Positions 1-7,022 of a DNA stretch of 7,022 bases are shown in pieces. Origin of the DNA: Chitinophagaceae bacterium (GTDB lineage Bacteria; Bacteroidota; Bacteroidia; Chitinophagales; Chitinophagaceae); assembly GCA_023251335.1 (NCBI GenBank), contig JAHEZA010000129.1, positions 1 to 7,022 on the forward strand, in the 5' to 3' direction. The position numbers were made by a program, and so were the translations under genes. Below the pieces are notes generated by a model. It was not told the DNA's origin. It was given only the letters and a program-made list of their open reading frames with translations, and did not search any database. How positions within the stretch are numbered: position 1 is the stretch's first letter; each line of letters opens with the position of its first letter.

Positions 1-3000
1 ACCGTCACGGCGTTATTTTTTATGGAGTCGTGTTGGCTTTTAGGAGCATTCTTTAATTTTTCTTTTAAAGGAATATCCATATCGAGCGGATCGTATTTAG
101 GGCTGCTCGTGGCTTTATTGAAACTGGCATAAAAAGGAATGGACATCGCCGCTTTTTTAGGTAACAATTTTCCGAGTTCAAGGTTGGCTGCTGCGTCAAA
201 CTGAACAAAATCGTCTCTGAATCTGTCATTAATTCCCTGGTCAAGCGTTCCAAAACCATTGCTGTGAGTATTGACAGAAACCGATACTGTTCCCAGATCC
301 GAAAGGTTTGCATCGAGGCGCGCAAGAGAAGCCCAACCTCCTTTTTCATCTAATGAAGATAGACGCAACTCGTTAAACCATACTTCTCCGCAGGCAGACG
401 CCGCTCCTGTATTTTTTACTCCCATTAAAATACCAGTAATTTCCCCCAGGTTGGGGTTTCCGATTATTGAGTAAGTTTGTCCATTGGGTTGCAACTGCGA
501 ATACATTACATTTAATGCAGTATCAGACAAATTTCTGTTTACTTTGAGCTGAACAAGGTCTGTCAGATTAATATTGAGATTATTGGATTGTACCCATAAA
601 GTATCGTTATAAGCCTTGCTATCGGCATCCATATTGCCTGCGTTAAGCGGTGTTAACGTTAAAGGTATTCTGATCTCATAATAGTTGTTTACAAAATCAC
701 TTCCGACTCTTATTACAGCCGTTAGGTCTTTGTTGTTCAAACTCGTCGCCTCATTTCGTTCGGCATGAATATACAATTGAAGTTGTCTAAACTGGCGTAA
801 ATCCCTATTAGCATACGTTTGAAAAACTGCTTTACCGTCATTTTTGGCAAGGTCGCAAAACTTTAGTGAAAGAGATTGCTCATTTTGATAAAGTGTCACA
901 CCGTTATTGCTCAATGTTTGAACACGTTCTATATCGCTCGGCGTGCGATAAGGCAGCGGTATGCGTTTATCATTCTCTTCTATGTTTACCGTGCCCACAT
1001 TGAACGTTGTATCAGAAGCCGGCTTGTAAAGTCCGGTGGAATCCAATTTATATTGAAATTTTCTCCAGGTATTTCTCACAAGGCTTAACTCGCCAAAACG
1101 AACCGTCACGCTATCCTGAAAACCCGTTAAAAACATTCGCATAAAACGGATAGATTTAAAATCCGGAATATTTCCCACCTTATGATTATATGCTTCAATT
1201 GGAATCCGCAACTGGTACCAGGTTTCGTTTCTTGTGGAACCGTTAGCCAGTTTTACGCCAACCACTTTTTTATCAACAATAAAATTTTGTCCCACTACCA
1301 TTTCCGGGTCCGTTGGTGGTTTCAGATCTACTACATATTGAAAATATTCTTCCGTTTCATTAAGCGTATTATCGTGGTTAATGTCTTCCTGGTCCGGATA
1401 TAGCGTTGCAGCAGACGAATATTTGGAATTATTATCAGCAATAGGAGAATTTCCCTGTGGATTATTGTATTTTTTATAACGCGCAAGAATATCCGCATTT
1501 TCAGCATCAAGATCCGGACCCCTGTAAAAATGATAATTGTCGGCAGAAGGATCTGCTATCGCGTCCTGGTAAATTTTTGACCCGGAGCCAAAATTGGCCG
1601 CCAAAACATTTAGATAATCAAAACGCCTGAAATCAACCTCAGCACTATCTGTAAGACCATCAAATCCTACATCCTGGTAGGGCCGGTCGCTGGGATCATT
1701 ACTAAACGCGTTAGTTACCTGTGTCGGGTTGCTCGGTATCACGCCCCAAACAGATCTATCTACTTTTGCAGGCAAATTCGGAGTAGGTAATCCGTTTTCA
1801 TAAAACCTCCTGGAATCTTTAAGGACATCTTCAGATACATTTCCAAGGTTTATATAAAATTTCCCACCTTTACTTTCAGGCTTTAAGACAAAAGGATCCT
1901 GAACCCAACACTCGATGTATTCGATATTAGCTGTCTCAAAATCAGTCTGATCAAGGCTCCGCATCAGGCCACCCCATTTTTTTTGAGGAAATAAAAATTT
2001 TCCCTGACCATTTATGTCAGAAAGCGAAGAGGCAAAGTTGTAAGGCCCCCTGTCTTGTGGATAAAAGGAGAGGTCAAAAGTAATTAATTGATTTTGCCCA
2101 AAATCGGTTGATACCTGCGGAAATATTTCCTGTTCGGAGATCGAGCGTACGCGAGGATCAGAAAGCAGGGAGTCATTCCCCCTCAACGGATTATTGGGAT
2201 TCTTTGGATCCTGCAAAGTGGGCTCTATCTGGTACCAGGCAATTGCAGCCCTGTTTTTACCATAGGTAAGGCTGTTGGATGAATCTGATTCCGGAAACAA
2301 GATAGCGCCATTTTGATCCGTAGCCCCATGCGGCGTTGATGCCAACGCCCAACTGATCGGTGGGAACCGCAGGTCAATATTGCTTTGGCTGCCTTCAAAA
2401 TCGTCAATATAAACTACACCATTATTTCCCTTTCCAATTTGTGGGGCATGGCCAGGTTTTAGAAATGCGCCCTCGCCATAGGCGGTAATGGACGATGGCG
2501 CGGTAGAATTAAAGAACGGCAGCTTATTTAGAATTTTGGTAAGCCTTGGCATGTCCACATTATAACTTCCATCTAATCCATACATAGTATTTCTGATAGG
2601 ATCTTCTCCGTAATCAACTTTGGTGAAAAATGGTCTTTCGCTCAGTCGAACAATTGTTCCTCCCAAAGACAATTGCTCTTTGGCTGTATTCTTTAGCAAA
2701 TAATCGAGCCTGAGCCCTAAATAGCTTTTTTGCTGAAGGCCAAATGTGGAATTGTTTTCGTAATTCACCTGCACCGGTACCCCCGAAGCAAGGATGGATT
2801 GATTAATAATTTTTATGGTTCCCAGGTCATAATTGATAGTGTAATCAATATTTTCCTTTAATTGCTGGCCGCCTGCTGTAACCGACACAGATCCGGGAGG
2901 AATATTATAACCGATACTGATATCAGAAGTAGCAGATGTTTTTGCCGATCCCTGCAAAATATACCTGTCAAGATTGGGAAATTGCTGTTGAGCAGTCGTC

Positions 3001-4871
3001 TTGATAGAATCATACAATGGGTAAAATAAACTATCCGCACCCAACGCTACATTTGTAAAAACTTTTGGAGCAATATCGCGGCCGAAAGGTTCTAAGAGTG
3101 GAAAGATAACCCTGCTGTACTGCGATAAAACAGTGTATCCTTCTATGAAATCAAAAACTCCATCGGGCTGTGGATCATTGTTACTATTAAGCCTGTCTAA
3201 ATTTTCAAGTGTCAATATCGGTGTCCCCTTGTTTAAATCACCGAAAGGCAAGTATCTTTTTGCGCCAAGCCCGGGATCAGAATATAAGACATTCAATTGA
3301 AAGCCTTGTGGGTCCAACGATCCATAACCTACGCTGTAAACGTTCTTCATCATTAGTTGCCAGATAGGTAATTTAGGCCGTTGGGACGTAGCTTTCAATA
3401 GCTTTAAAAACAATACTTTCTGGTTGCTTGAAGTAGAATCCGGAGGTACATCCTGTGAAAACTCTCCTACCTGATAAACTCTGCCGTTATAGGAATATTG
3501 AAAGGCTACTGCTAAAACTTCATCCGGCTGCAAAGGCTGCCCCAGTGAAATGAATCCAACCCGCTTGTTATAGATGTATTGAGTAGAATCTAATTTACGG
3601 GCGAAAGTCTTTTCATAATCCTGAACAGGTGCCAGGCCCATATTAGTTAACTGGCTATTGATCAGTGAGGAATTCCGGCTATTTGGATTGCTGATAATGG
3701 AAGAATATTCGGTGTTGGTATTATTGTCAGGCAGCGAACCCGTAACCGCAAAATTATGGTATGGTTTCGACTCTCCGAGGTCCATAAGTCCAACGACTTC
3801 CCGCGCATCGGTCGTAATCCCGTTTTTATTAGTCACCCAAACTTCCAATCGCAATATCTGAACAGGAGTAGTTATTGCAGGGGCATTACTCATTACTTTA
3901 TTGAAATTATCTTTAAAGTATTGTGCTAACAGAAAATGCCGGTTTTCTTCATATTCAGTCGATCTGATTTGAAATACAGAAGCCGCACTTCCTCCCTGGA
4001 GATTAAGGGATTGCTTTTGGGATTTTTGATTCGCCAAAATACCTGTAACAGATAATTTGCCAAACTGCAACTGTGTCTTAAGCCCGAAGAGCGATTGAGC
4101 ACCGGGAATTAAAGTGCTTCTCAAAGGAAAAGTAACGTTTCCAGCTTCAAACTTTTTCAGAATCTCATCATCGGTACCCGTGTAATCTAACTTGAGCTGA
4201 TTGGTAAAATCAAAATTGGCGAGCGTATTATAATTGATAGGAAATTTCAGCTTGTCCCCGATGTTGGCCAACACATTTAATTGTGCTGCCATATTAAAAT
4301 CAAAGCCACCATTCTTCCGCGCTTCTTCAGGAAGCGTAGGATTTTTTACATTTTGACCCTGGTAGCCGGCAGTAACGTCAACGTTCCCCTGCGGCTGAAT
4401 TTCTACTTTCCCATTTCCAAAAAGCCTGTTGAATAGATTGTCATACACACTGAGTTTTGGTTTTACCCTTCCGCGGTTTAGTAAGTTGAGGGTGTTAGCC
4501 CGTTCCTGAAAATATTTAAGTTCCGATTTCTTCGCTTCCATTTCCCGAAATTCTTCAGCGGTATAAGTGGTAGGAGTTCTGTAATAGCGATTGCCTATTT
4601 TTTCAAAAACAGTATAGGTTTTTGTCACGGGATCATAAGCGACAGAATCATTTATATTTGAAGGAAGGCTAAAGTCATAAACATTGGAGCGTCCCGAAAG
4701 AAAATCGCCCCTTCTATCTTGTAAAGGGAAAGGCAGGCTATCATTGTTAATTACTGCTGAAGAGTCCTGAGCCGCTGCATAAGAAGGCCATACAATAGAA
4801 ATCACTATTGATAGTAACCAGTAAATTATCAACCCAATATAATTTGGTGCCAATTTTCTTTTCAGCAACAT
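1..4871 (-). CDS. sprA: SprA/Sov, type IX secretion outer-membrane translocon (3' end cut off by window)
   Basis: Seen: one open frame of 1,623 codons reads without a stop from ATG at 4871 to the left edge. An in-frame TAA lies 15 nt upstream of that ATG, which supports the start. The N-terminus is a signal peptide (residues 1-34). Family landmarks follow: a beta-strand segment beginning DVTAGYQGQN near residue 160, LEVWVTN at 342-348 with VVGLMDLGE at 359-367, MKNVYSVGYG at 508, YIDDFEGS at 821, DPSDRPYQDVGFDGL at 1059, DPSADNYHFYRGPD at 1107, and GEVWFNELRL at 1495 followed by a GGWAS motif. Known: SprA forms a very large outer-membrane barrel, usually about 2,300-2,500 residues, through which type IX substrates and gliding adhesins exit. 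Roughly the last third is therefore missing here because of the window edge, not decay. Inferred: it is co-transcribed with ruvA, 28 nt upstream. No Shine-Dalgarno sequence precedes the start. The family assignment is very secure. Confidence 0.96.
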   Translation of the reverse strand, partial: MLLKRKLAPNYIGLIIYWLLSIVISIVWPSYAAAQDSSAVINNDSLPFPLQDRRGDFLSGRSNVYDFSLPSNINDSVAYDPVTKTYTVFEKIGNRYYRTPTTYTAEEFREMEAKKSELKYFQERANTLNLLNRGRVKPKLSVYDNLFNRLFGNGKVEIQPQGNVDVTAGYQGQNVKNPTLPEEARKNGGFDFNMAAQLNVLANIGDKLKFPINYNTLANFDFTNQLKLDYTGTDDEILKKFEAGNVTFPLRSTLIPGAQSLFGLKTQLQFGKLSVTGILANQKSQKQSLNLQGGSAASVFQIRSTEYEENRHFLLAQYFKDNFNKVMSNAPAITTPVQILRLEVWVTNKNGITTDAREVVGLMDLGESKPYHNFAVTGSLPDNNTNTEYSSIISNPNSRNSSLINSQLTNMGLAPVQDYEKTFARKLDSTQYIYNKRVGFISLGQPLQPDEVLAVAFQYSYNGRVYQVGEFSQDVPPDSTSSNQKVLFLKLLKATSQRPKLPIWQLMMKNVYSVGYGSLDPQGFQLNVLYSDPGLGAKRYLPFGDLNKGTPILTLENLDRLNSNNDPQPDGVFDFIEGYTVLSQYSRVIFPLLEPFGRDIAPKVFTNVALGADSLFYPLYDSIKTTAQQQFPNLDRYILQGSAKTSATSDISIGYNIPPGSVSVTAGGQQLKENIDYTINYDLGTIKIINQSILASGVPVQVNYENNSTFGLQQKSYLGLRLDYLLKNTAKEQLSLGGTIVRLSERPFFTKVDYGEDPIRNTMYGLDGSYNVDMPRLTKILNKLPFFNSTAPSSITAYGEGAFLKPGHAPQIGKGNNGVVYIDDFEGSQSNIDLRFPPISWALASTPHGATDQNGAILFPESDSSNSLTYGKNRAAIAWYQIEPTLQDPKNPNNPLRGNDSLLSDPRVRSISEQEIFPQVSTDFGQNQLITFDLSFYPQDRGPYNFASSLSDINGQGKFLFPQKKWGGLMRSLDQTDFETANIEYIECWVQDPFVLKPESKGGKFYINLGNVSEDVLKDSRRFYENGLPTPNLPAKVDRSVWGVIPSNPTQVTNAFSNDPSDRPYQDVGFDGLTDSAEVDFRRFDYLNVLAANFGSGSKIYQDAIADPSADNYHFYRGPDLDAENADILARYKKYNNPQGNSPIADNNSKYSSAATLYPDQEDINHDNTLNETEEYFQYVVDLKPPTDPEMVVGQNFIVDKKVVGVKLANGSTRNETWYQLRIPIEAYNHKVGNIPDFKSIRFMRMFLTGFQDSVTVRFGELSLVRNTWRKFQYKLDSTGLYKPASDTTFNVGTVNIEENDKRIPLPYRTPSDIERVQTLSNNGVTLYQNEQSLSLKFCDLAKNDGKAVFQTYANRDLRQFRQLQLYIHAERNEATSLNNKDLTAVIRVGSDFVNNYYEIRIPLTLTPLNAGNMDADSKAYNDTLWVQSNNLNINLTDLVQLKVNRNLSDTALNVMYSQLQPNGQTYSIIGNPNLGEITGILMGVKNTGAASACGEVWFNELRLSSLDEKGGWASLARLDANLSDLGTVSVSVNTHSNGFGTLDQGINDRFRDDFVQFDAAANLELGKLLPKKAAMSIPFYASFNKATSSPKYDPLDMDIPLKEKLKNAPKSQHDSIKNNAVT
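4770..4871 (-). other. Sec signal peptide of SprA
   Basis: The first 34 codons of sprA encode a basic start (K4, R5, K6), a hydrophobic core at about residues 12-28, and a WPSYAAA|QD junction. Ala at -3 and -1 fits signal peptidase I cleavage after residue 34. There is no lipobox cysteine, so a lipoprotein is unlikely. This fits Sec export to the periplasm before insertion of the barrel into the outer membrane. Confidence 0.8.
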
Positions 4872-4899
4872 CCGGCAAATTAATTAGGTAGATTTTCTA

Positions 4900-5484
4900 T
4901 CAAATAGCTTTTAGGGCTTTTTTTATTAGGGATTCAAGGGAAATAATAGAAGGCTCCGAAATTACAATTTTTTTAATTGCCTGCTCTCCTGCAGGTCTTG
5001 ATATTCCAAGAGCCACTAATGCATTTAACGCATCCTGCTCCAAAGTATTGCCAGCATTCGCGAAACCTGCTGCTGACGTTGATATTTTTGAAATTTTATC
5101 TTTTAATTCCAATACGATTCTTTCAGCTGTTTTTTTGCCAATTCCTTTCACACTTTCCAGCACGGATGTATCTTTTAATAAGATCGCATTTTTTATCTCC
5201 TCGGGCTTCATACCGGACAACATCATTCTCGCCGTAGAAGCACCTACTCCCGAAACACTGATCAATTGGGCAAAGATCTCTTTTTCCGTCACGTCAAAAA
5301 ATCCATACAATGTATGAGCATCTTCTTTTACCTGCAAATACGTATATAATTTCCCTTCAGTCAAACCTTCAATTTTTGAGTACGTATTCAGGCTGATGTT
5401 TACCTCATACCCCACTCCGTTCACATCAACATACACGGTTGCCGGGCTTTTATAAGAAAATTTTCCTGTTAAATATGCAATCAT
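4900..5484 (-). CDS. ruvA: Holliday junction branch-migration protein RuvA
   Basis: RuvA binds four-way DNA junctions as a tetramer and loads the RuvB ring motor during recombinational repair. The 194-residue product has the family's normal length and three-domain layout. An OB-fold at about 1-63 begins MIAYLTGK and contains the acidic pin pair E54-D55 in VKEDAHTLYGF. A middle domain carries two helix-hairpin-helix motifs, LISVSGVGASTARMML (74-89) and LESVKGIGKKTAERI (109-123). After a Ser/Ala/Gly linker at about 132-146, a small C-terminal RuvB-binding domain (about 147-194) contains DALNALVALGIS. The ATG at 5484 gives the canonical N-terminus, so the start is secure. The gene is divergent from fabH (137 bp apart) and leads directly into sprA with no visible terminator, suggesting a ruvA-sprA transcript. 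Nothing looks damaged, and no ruvB or ruvC lies nearby. Confidence 0.97.
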   Translation of the reverse strand: MIAYLTGKFSYKSPATVYVDVNGVGYEVNISLNTYSKIEGLTEGKLYTYLQVKEDAHTLYGFFDVTEKEIFAQLISVSGVGASTARMMLSGMKPEEIKNAILLKDTSVLESVKGIGKKTAERIVLELKDKISKISTSAAGFANAGNTLEQDALNALVALGISRPAGEQAIKKIVISEPSIISLESLIKKALKAI

Positions 5485-5501
5485 AGTCTTTGAAGGTGCG
5501 C

Positions 5502-5509
5502 CAAAAGTA
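5502..5509 (-). promoter_or_regulatory. Candidate Bacteroidota -7 box for ruvA-sprA
   Basis: Read on the minus strand this is TACTTTTG, a full match to the TAnnTTTG -7 consensus of the Bacteroidota housekeeping sigma factor. It ends 17 nt before the ruvA ATG, which would give a short leader. The -33 TTG element is not well matched: the nearest candidate at suitable spacing is CTG at 5528-5530, 18 nt away. The box is short and the region AT-rich, so a chance match is possible. Confidence 0.4.
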
Positions 5510-5514
5510 AGTAA

Positions 5515-5562
5515 ATCAATTTAATGACAGCCCATATTAGCAATTAAATATTATCAATTTAA
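5515..5562. repeat. Pair of 10-bp direct repeats in the ruvA/fabH divergent spacer
   Basis: ATCAATTTAA occurs at 5515-5524 and again at 5553-5562, a 38-bp period. A separate perfect 10-bp palindrome, TTTAATTAAA, lies at 5597-5606, closer to fabH. The 137-bp spacer (5485-5621) holds no open frame or RNA gene that I recognise. The repeats could be operator half-sites for a regulator acting on one or both divergent genes, but in DNA this AT-rich they may be chance. Confidence 0.25.
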
Positions 5563-5621
5563 AGACGAATAAACAGGGAAGTTGTATTTTTATCGCTTTA
5601 ATTAAATTTTACTTTAGATAA

Positions 5622-6623
5622 ATGAATCAAAAAATCTCAGCCGCTATTACTGCCGTTGGCGCTTATGTACCAGAGTACAGGCTAACGAATGCCATACTTG
5701 AAACAATGGTAGAAACCTCGGACGAATGGATAAAAACCCGAACCGGCGTGGAAGAAAGAAGGATATTAAAAGGAGAAAACATGGGTGTAAGCAAAATGGC
5801 AGTACCCGCCGTTTTGGAACTCTGCAAAAAAAGAGGAATAGATCCGATTGAAATTGATTGTATCATTTGCTGTACCGTAACCCCTGATATGACTTTTCCG
5901 GCCACTGCCAATATTATTTCGTATGAAATTGGTGCTAAAAATGCTTTTGGTTTCGACCTTTCCGCAGCCTGCTCCGGATTTTTATTCGGCGTAACTACCG
6001 GCGCTTCATTAATTGAAAGTGGACGCTATCAAAAAATAGTTGTTGTTGGCACCGATAAAATGAGTGGCATTGTAGATTATAGCGATCGCAAAACCTGTGT
6101 TCTGTTTGGTGATGGCGCAGGTGCTATTTTGTTAGAACCTAATGAAGGGGGTTATGGAATACAAGACAGTCTTTTAAAAACAGATGGTATTGGTTGCAAT
6201 TATCTCAAAATGGTAGCTGGAGGTTCTGCAAAACCCGCTTCCGTAGAAACGGTAATGGCAAAAGAGCATTACATTTTCCAGGAAGGCCCACAGGTTTTTA
6301 AGTTCGCGGTAAAAGGAATGGCTGACGTATCGTATGAGCTTTTGGAAAGAAACCAATTAACGGGTAATGATATCGCATGGCTGGTGCCACACCAGGCGAA
6401 TAAAAGAATTATCGATGCAACAGCTAATCGCATGGGACTAAGTATGGACAAGGTGATGATTAATATCCAACGCTATGGAAATACTACTTCCGCCACGATT
6501 CCGCTATGTTTGTGGGAATGGGAAAAACAATTGAAAAAGGATGACCTGATTGTTCTCGCTGCGTTTGGCGGTGGATTTACATGGGGTGCTACGCTTGTGA
6601 AATGGGCGTACAATACAGAGTAA
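5622..6623 (+). CDS. fabH: Beta-ketoacyl-ACP synthase III (FabH)
   Basis: FabH condenses an acyl-CoA primer with malonyl-ACP, the first step of type II fatty-acid synthesis in the cytosol. The 333-residue product is full length for the family. The catalytic triad is complete: Cys117 in SAACSGFLFG, His257 in VPHQANKR, and Asn287 in RYGNTTSA. CoA-binding equivalents are also present: W36 and R40 in DEWIKTRTG, and R262 after HQAN. GDGAGA (163-168) and the closing FGGGFTWGATLVKW are typical. Phe92 in TFPATA aligns with E. coli Phe87, which shapes the primer pocket. The ATG at 5622 begins the first beta-strand (AAITAVGAYVPE) at the expected distance, without a Shine-Dalgarno sequence. The gene stands alone: it is divergent from ruvA and convergent with the ABC gene, with no plsX, rpmF or acpP beside it. 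It may therefore be a second FabH paralogue, but that cannot be decided from this window. Confidence 0.96.
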   Translation: MNQKISAAITAVGAYVPEYRLTNAILETMVETSDEWIKTRTGVEERRILKGENMGVSKMAVPAVLELCKKRGIDPIEIDCIICCTVTPDMTFPATANIISYEIGAKNAFGFDLSAACSGFLFGVTTGASLIESGRYQKIVVVGTDKMSGIVDYSDRKTCVLFGDGAGAILLEPNEGGYGIQDSLLKTDGIGCNYLKMVAGGSAKPASVETVMAKEHYIFQEGPQVFKFAVKGMADVSYELLERNQLTGNDIAWLVPHQANKRIIDATANRMGLSMDKVMINIQRYGNTTSATIPLCLWEWEKQLKKDDLIVLAAFGGGFTWGATLVKWAYNTE

Positions 6624-6643
6624 AAAAAATGTTTTAATCAACA
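6622..6643 (-). terminator. Weak candidate terminator for the ABC ATPase gene
   Basis: Read on the minus strand, TGTT-GATTAA-AACA (6643-6630) can form a 4-bp stem and is followed directly by eight T residues (6629-6622). The order of stem then T-tract fits an intrinsic terminator for the gene ending at 6697. The stem is very short and AT-rich, and the T-tract overlaps the fabH stop codon. I see no hairpin for fabH in the rest of the 73-bp gap (6624-6696). Confidence 0.2.
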
Positions 6644-6696
6644 AATAATCATAGTAAACAAACAAATAACCGATATTTTCATTTATAAAGTACATT

Positions 6697-7022
6697 TTAA
6701 ATTTTCACCTTCGGAATTGCCGCAATTAATTTCTGTGTATACTCCTTTTTAGGATGAAAATAAATTTCATCGGCGCTGCCGGTTTCCTCAATTTTTCCTT
6801 TGTTCATTACCATAATACGGTCGCTTATATAATGAACCACACCGAGATCGTGAGAGATGAAAATGCAAGTGAAACCCAGTTCGGCTTTCAAATCATTCAA
6901 TAAATTCAAAACCTGCGCCTGTACACTTACATCCAGCGCAGACACACTTTCATCACAAATAATAAAATCAGGATTTAGGCTCAATGCCCGCGCGATGCAT
7001 ATTCGTTGCCGCTGACCGCCAC
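6697..7022 (-). CDS. Oligopeptide/dipeptide-type ABC transporter ATP-binding protein (5' end cut off by window)
   Basis: This subunit would hydrolyse ATP at the cytoplasmic face of the membrane to drive transport of peptide-like solutes. Only the last 107 codons are visible, and the frame is open to the right edge. It begins inside the ABC signature ([13 protein letters not shown]), then shows Walker B with the catalytic glutamate (FIICDES), the D-loop [15 protein letters not shown] typical of the Opp/Dpp group, the switch histidine in FISHDLGVV, and the tail motif [10 protein letters not shown]. Walker A lies beyond the window. The protein ends six residues or fewer after that tail motif, so it lacks the longer C-terminal extension, with its cysteine-bearing region, found in many OppD/OppF proteins. 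That would fit the second half of a fused two-ATPase protein (YejF-like) or a short OppF-type subunit. The TTG at 6984 is internal and not a start. Substrate cannot be assigned. Confidence 0.9.
   Translation of the reverse strand, partial: GGQRQRICIARALSLNPDFIICDESVSALDVSVQAQVLNLLNDLKAELGFTCIFISHDLGVVHYISDRIMVMNKGKIEETGSADEIYFHPKKEYTQKLIAAIPKVKI

Noticed and set aside
65..4000. Short open frames of about 60-94 codons on both strands within the sprA region, for example 65-349, 271-474, 876-1088, 1182-1403 and 3658-3861
   Set aside because: They lie wholly inside the well-supported sprA frame, their products resemble no family I know, and they are rich in residues typical of out-of-frame reading.
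1..4871. sprA as a pseudogene because it lacks a stop in the window
   Set aside because: The reading frame at the left edge is the same one that starts at 4871, and SprA landmarks occur in order throughout; truncation is due to the window boundary.
4977..5317. Two plus-strand open frames opposite ruvA (4977-5237 and 5048-5317)
   Set aside because: They are antisense shadows of ruvA, whose frame has full-length family motifs.
5584..5619. fabH promoter from TATTTTTA (5585-5592) or TACTTTAG (5611-5618)
   Set aside because: Each differs from TAnnTTTG at one position, none has a TTG at suitable spacing, and the second would leave almost no leader before the ATG at 5622.
5663..6695. Minus-strand open frames opposite fabH (5663-5911, 6174-6356, 6269-6451) and one running past its end (6504-6695)
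   Set aside because: They overlap a secure fabH gene antisense and have no recognisable motifs; the last also spans the AT-rich gap after fabH.
6982..6984. TTG as the start of a 95-residue ATPase gene
   Set aside because: The frame continues upstream through the ABC signature motif to the window edge, so this codon encodes an internal Leu.
1..7022. tRNA, rRNA, CRISPR array, insertion sequence or defence system
   Set aside because: No cloverleaf-like sequence, regularly spaced repeats, terminal inverted repeats or transposase-like frames were seen; nearly all the sequence is explained by four known genes.

Overview
The window looks like ordinary chromosomal DNA from a member of the Bacteroidota. 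The main evidence is a long, partial sprA (sov) gene, a marker of the type IX secretion system and gliding motility found only in that phylum. Other support comes from the AT-rich intergenic DNA (GC content about 40% by eye), the absence of a recognisable Shine-Dalgarno sequence at all three visible start codons, and a TAnnTTTG-type -7 promoter box upstream of ruvA. A Chitinophagaceae or related soil or freshwater lineage is plausible, but that is only an impression.

Layout. Positions 1-4871 (minus strand) hold the first 1,623 codons of sprA, which runs off the left edge. Positions 4900-5484 (minus) hold a complete ruvA, whose stop lies 28 nt before the sprA start, so the two probably share a transcript. 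Positions 5485-5621 are a divergent, AT-rich promoter region. Positions 5622-6623 (plus) hold a complete fabH. Positions 6624-6696 are a short gap between convergent genes. Positions 6697-7022 (minus) hold the C-terminal 107 codons of an oligopeptide/dipeptide-type ABC transporter ATPase, which runs off the right edge.

How the genes relate. SprA is the giant outer-membrane beta-barrel through which type IX cargo leaves the cell. RuvA is the Holliday-junction-binding partner of RuvB. The two are linked by position, not by function. FabH starts fatty-acid chains and appears as a single-gene unit here. The ABC ATPase powers uptake or export of peptide-like solutes, and its permease and binding-protein partners lie outside the window.

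No RNA gene, CRISPR array, insertion sequence, phage gene or defence module was seen. All four genes belong to well-known families, and I found no convincing undescribed system. The points most worth a second look are the internal motif repeats in SprA, the short C-terminus of the ABC ATPase, and a small direct repeat between ruvA and fabH.
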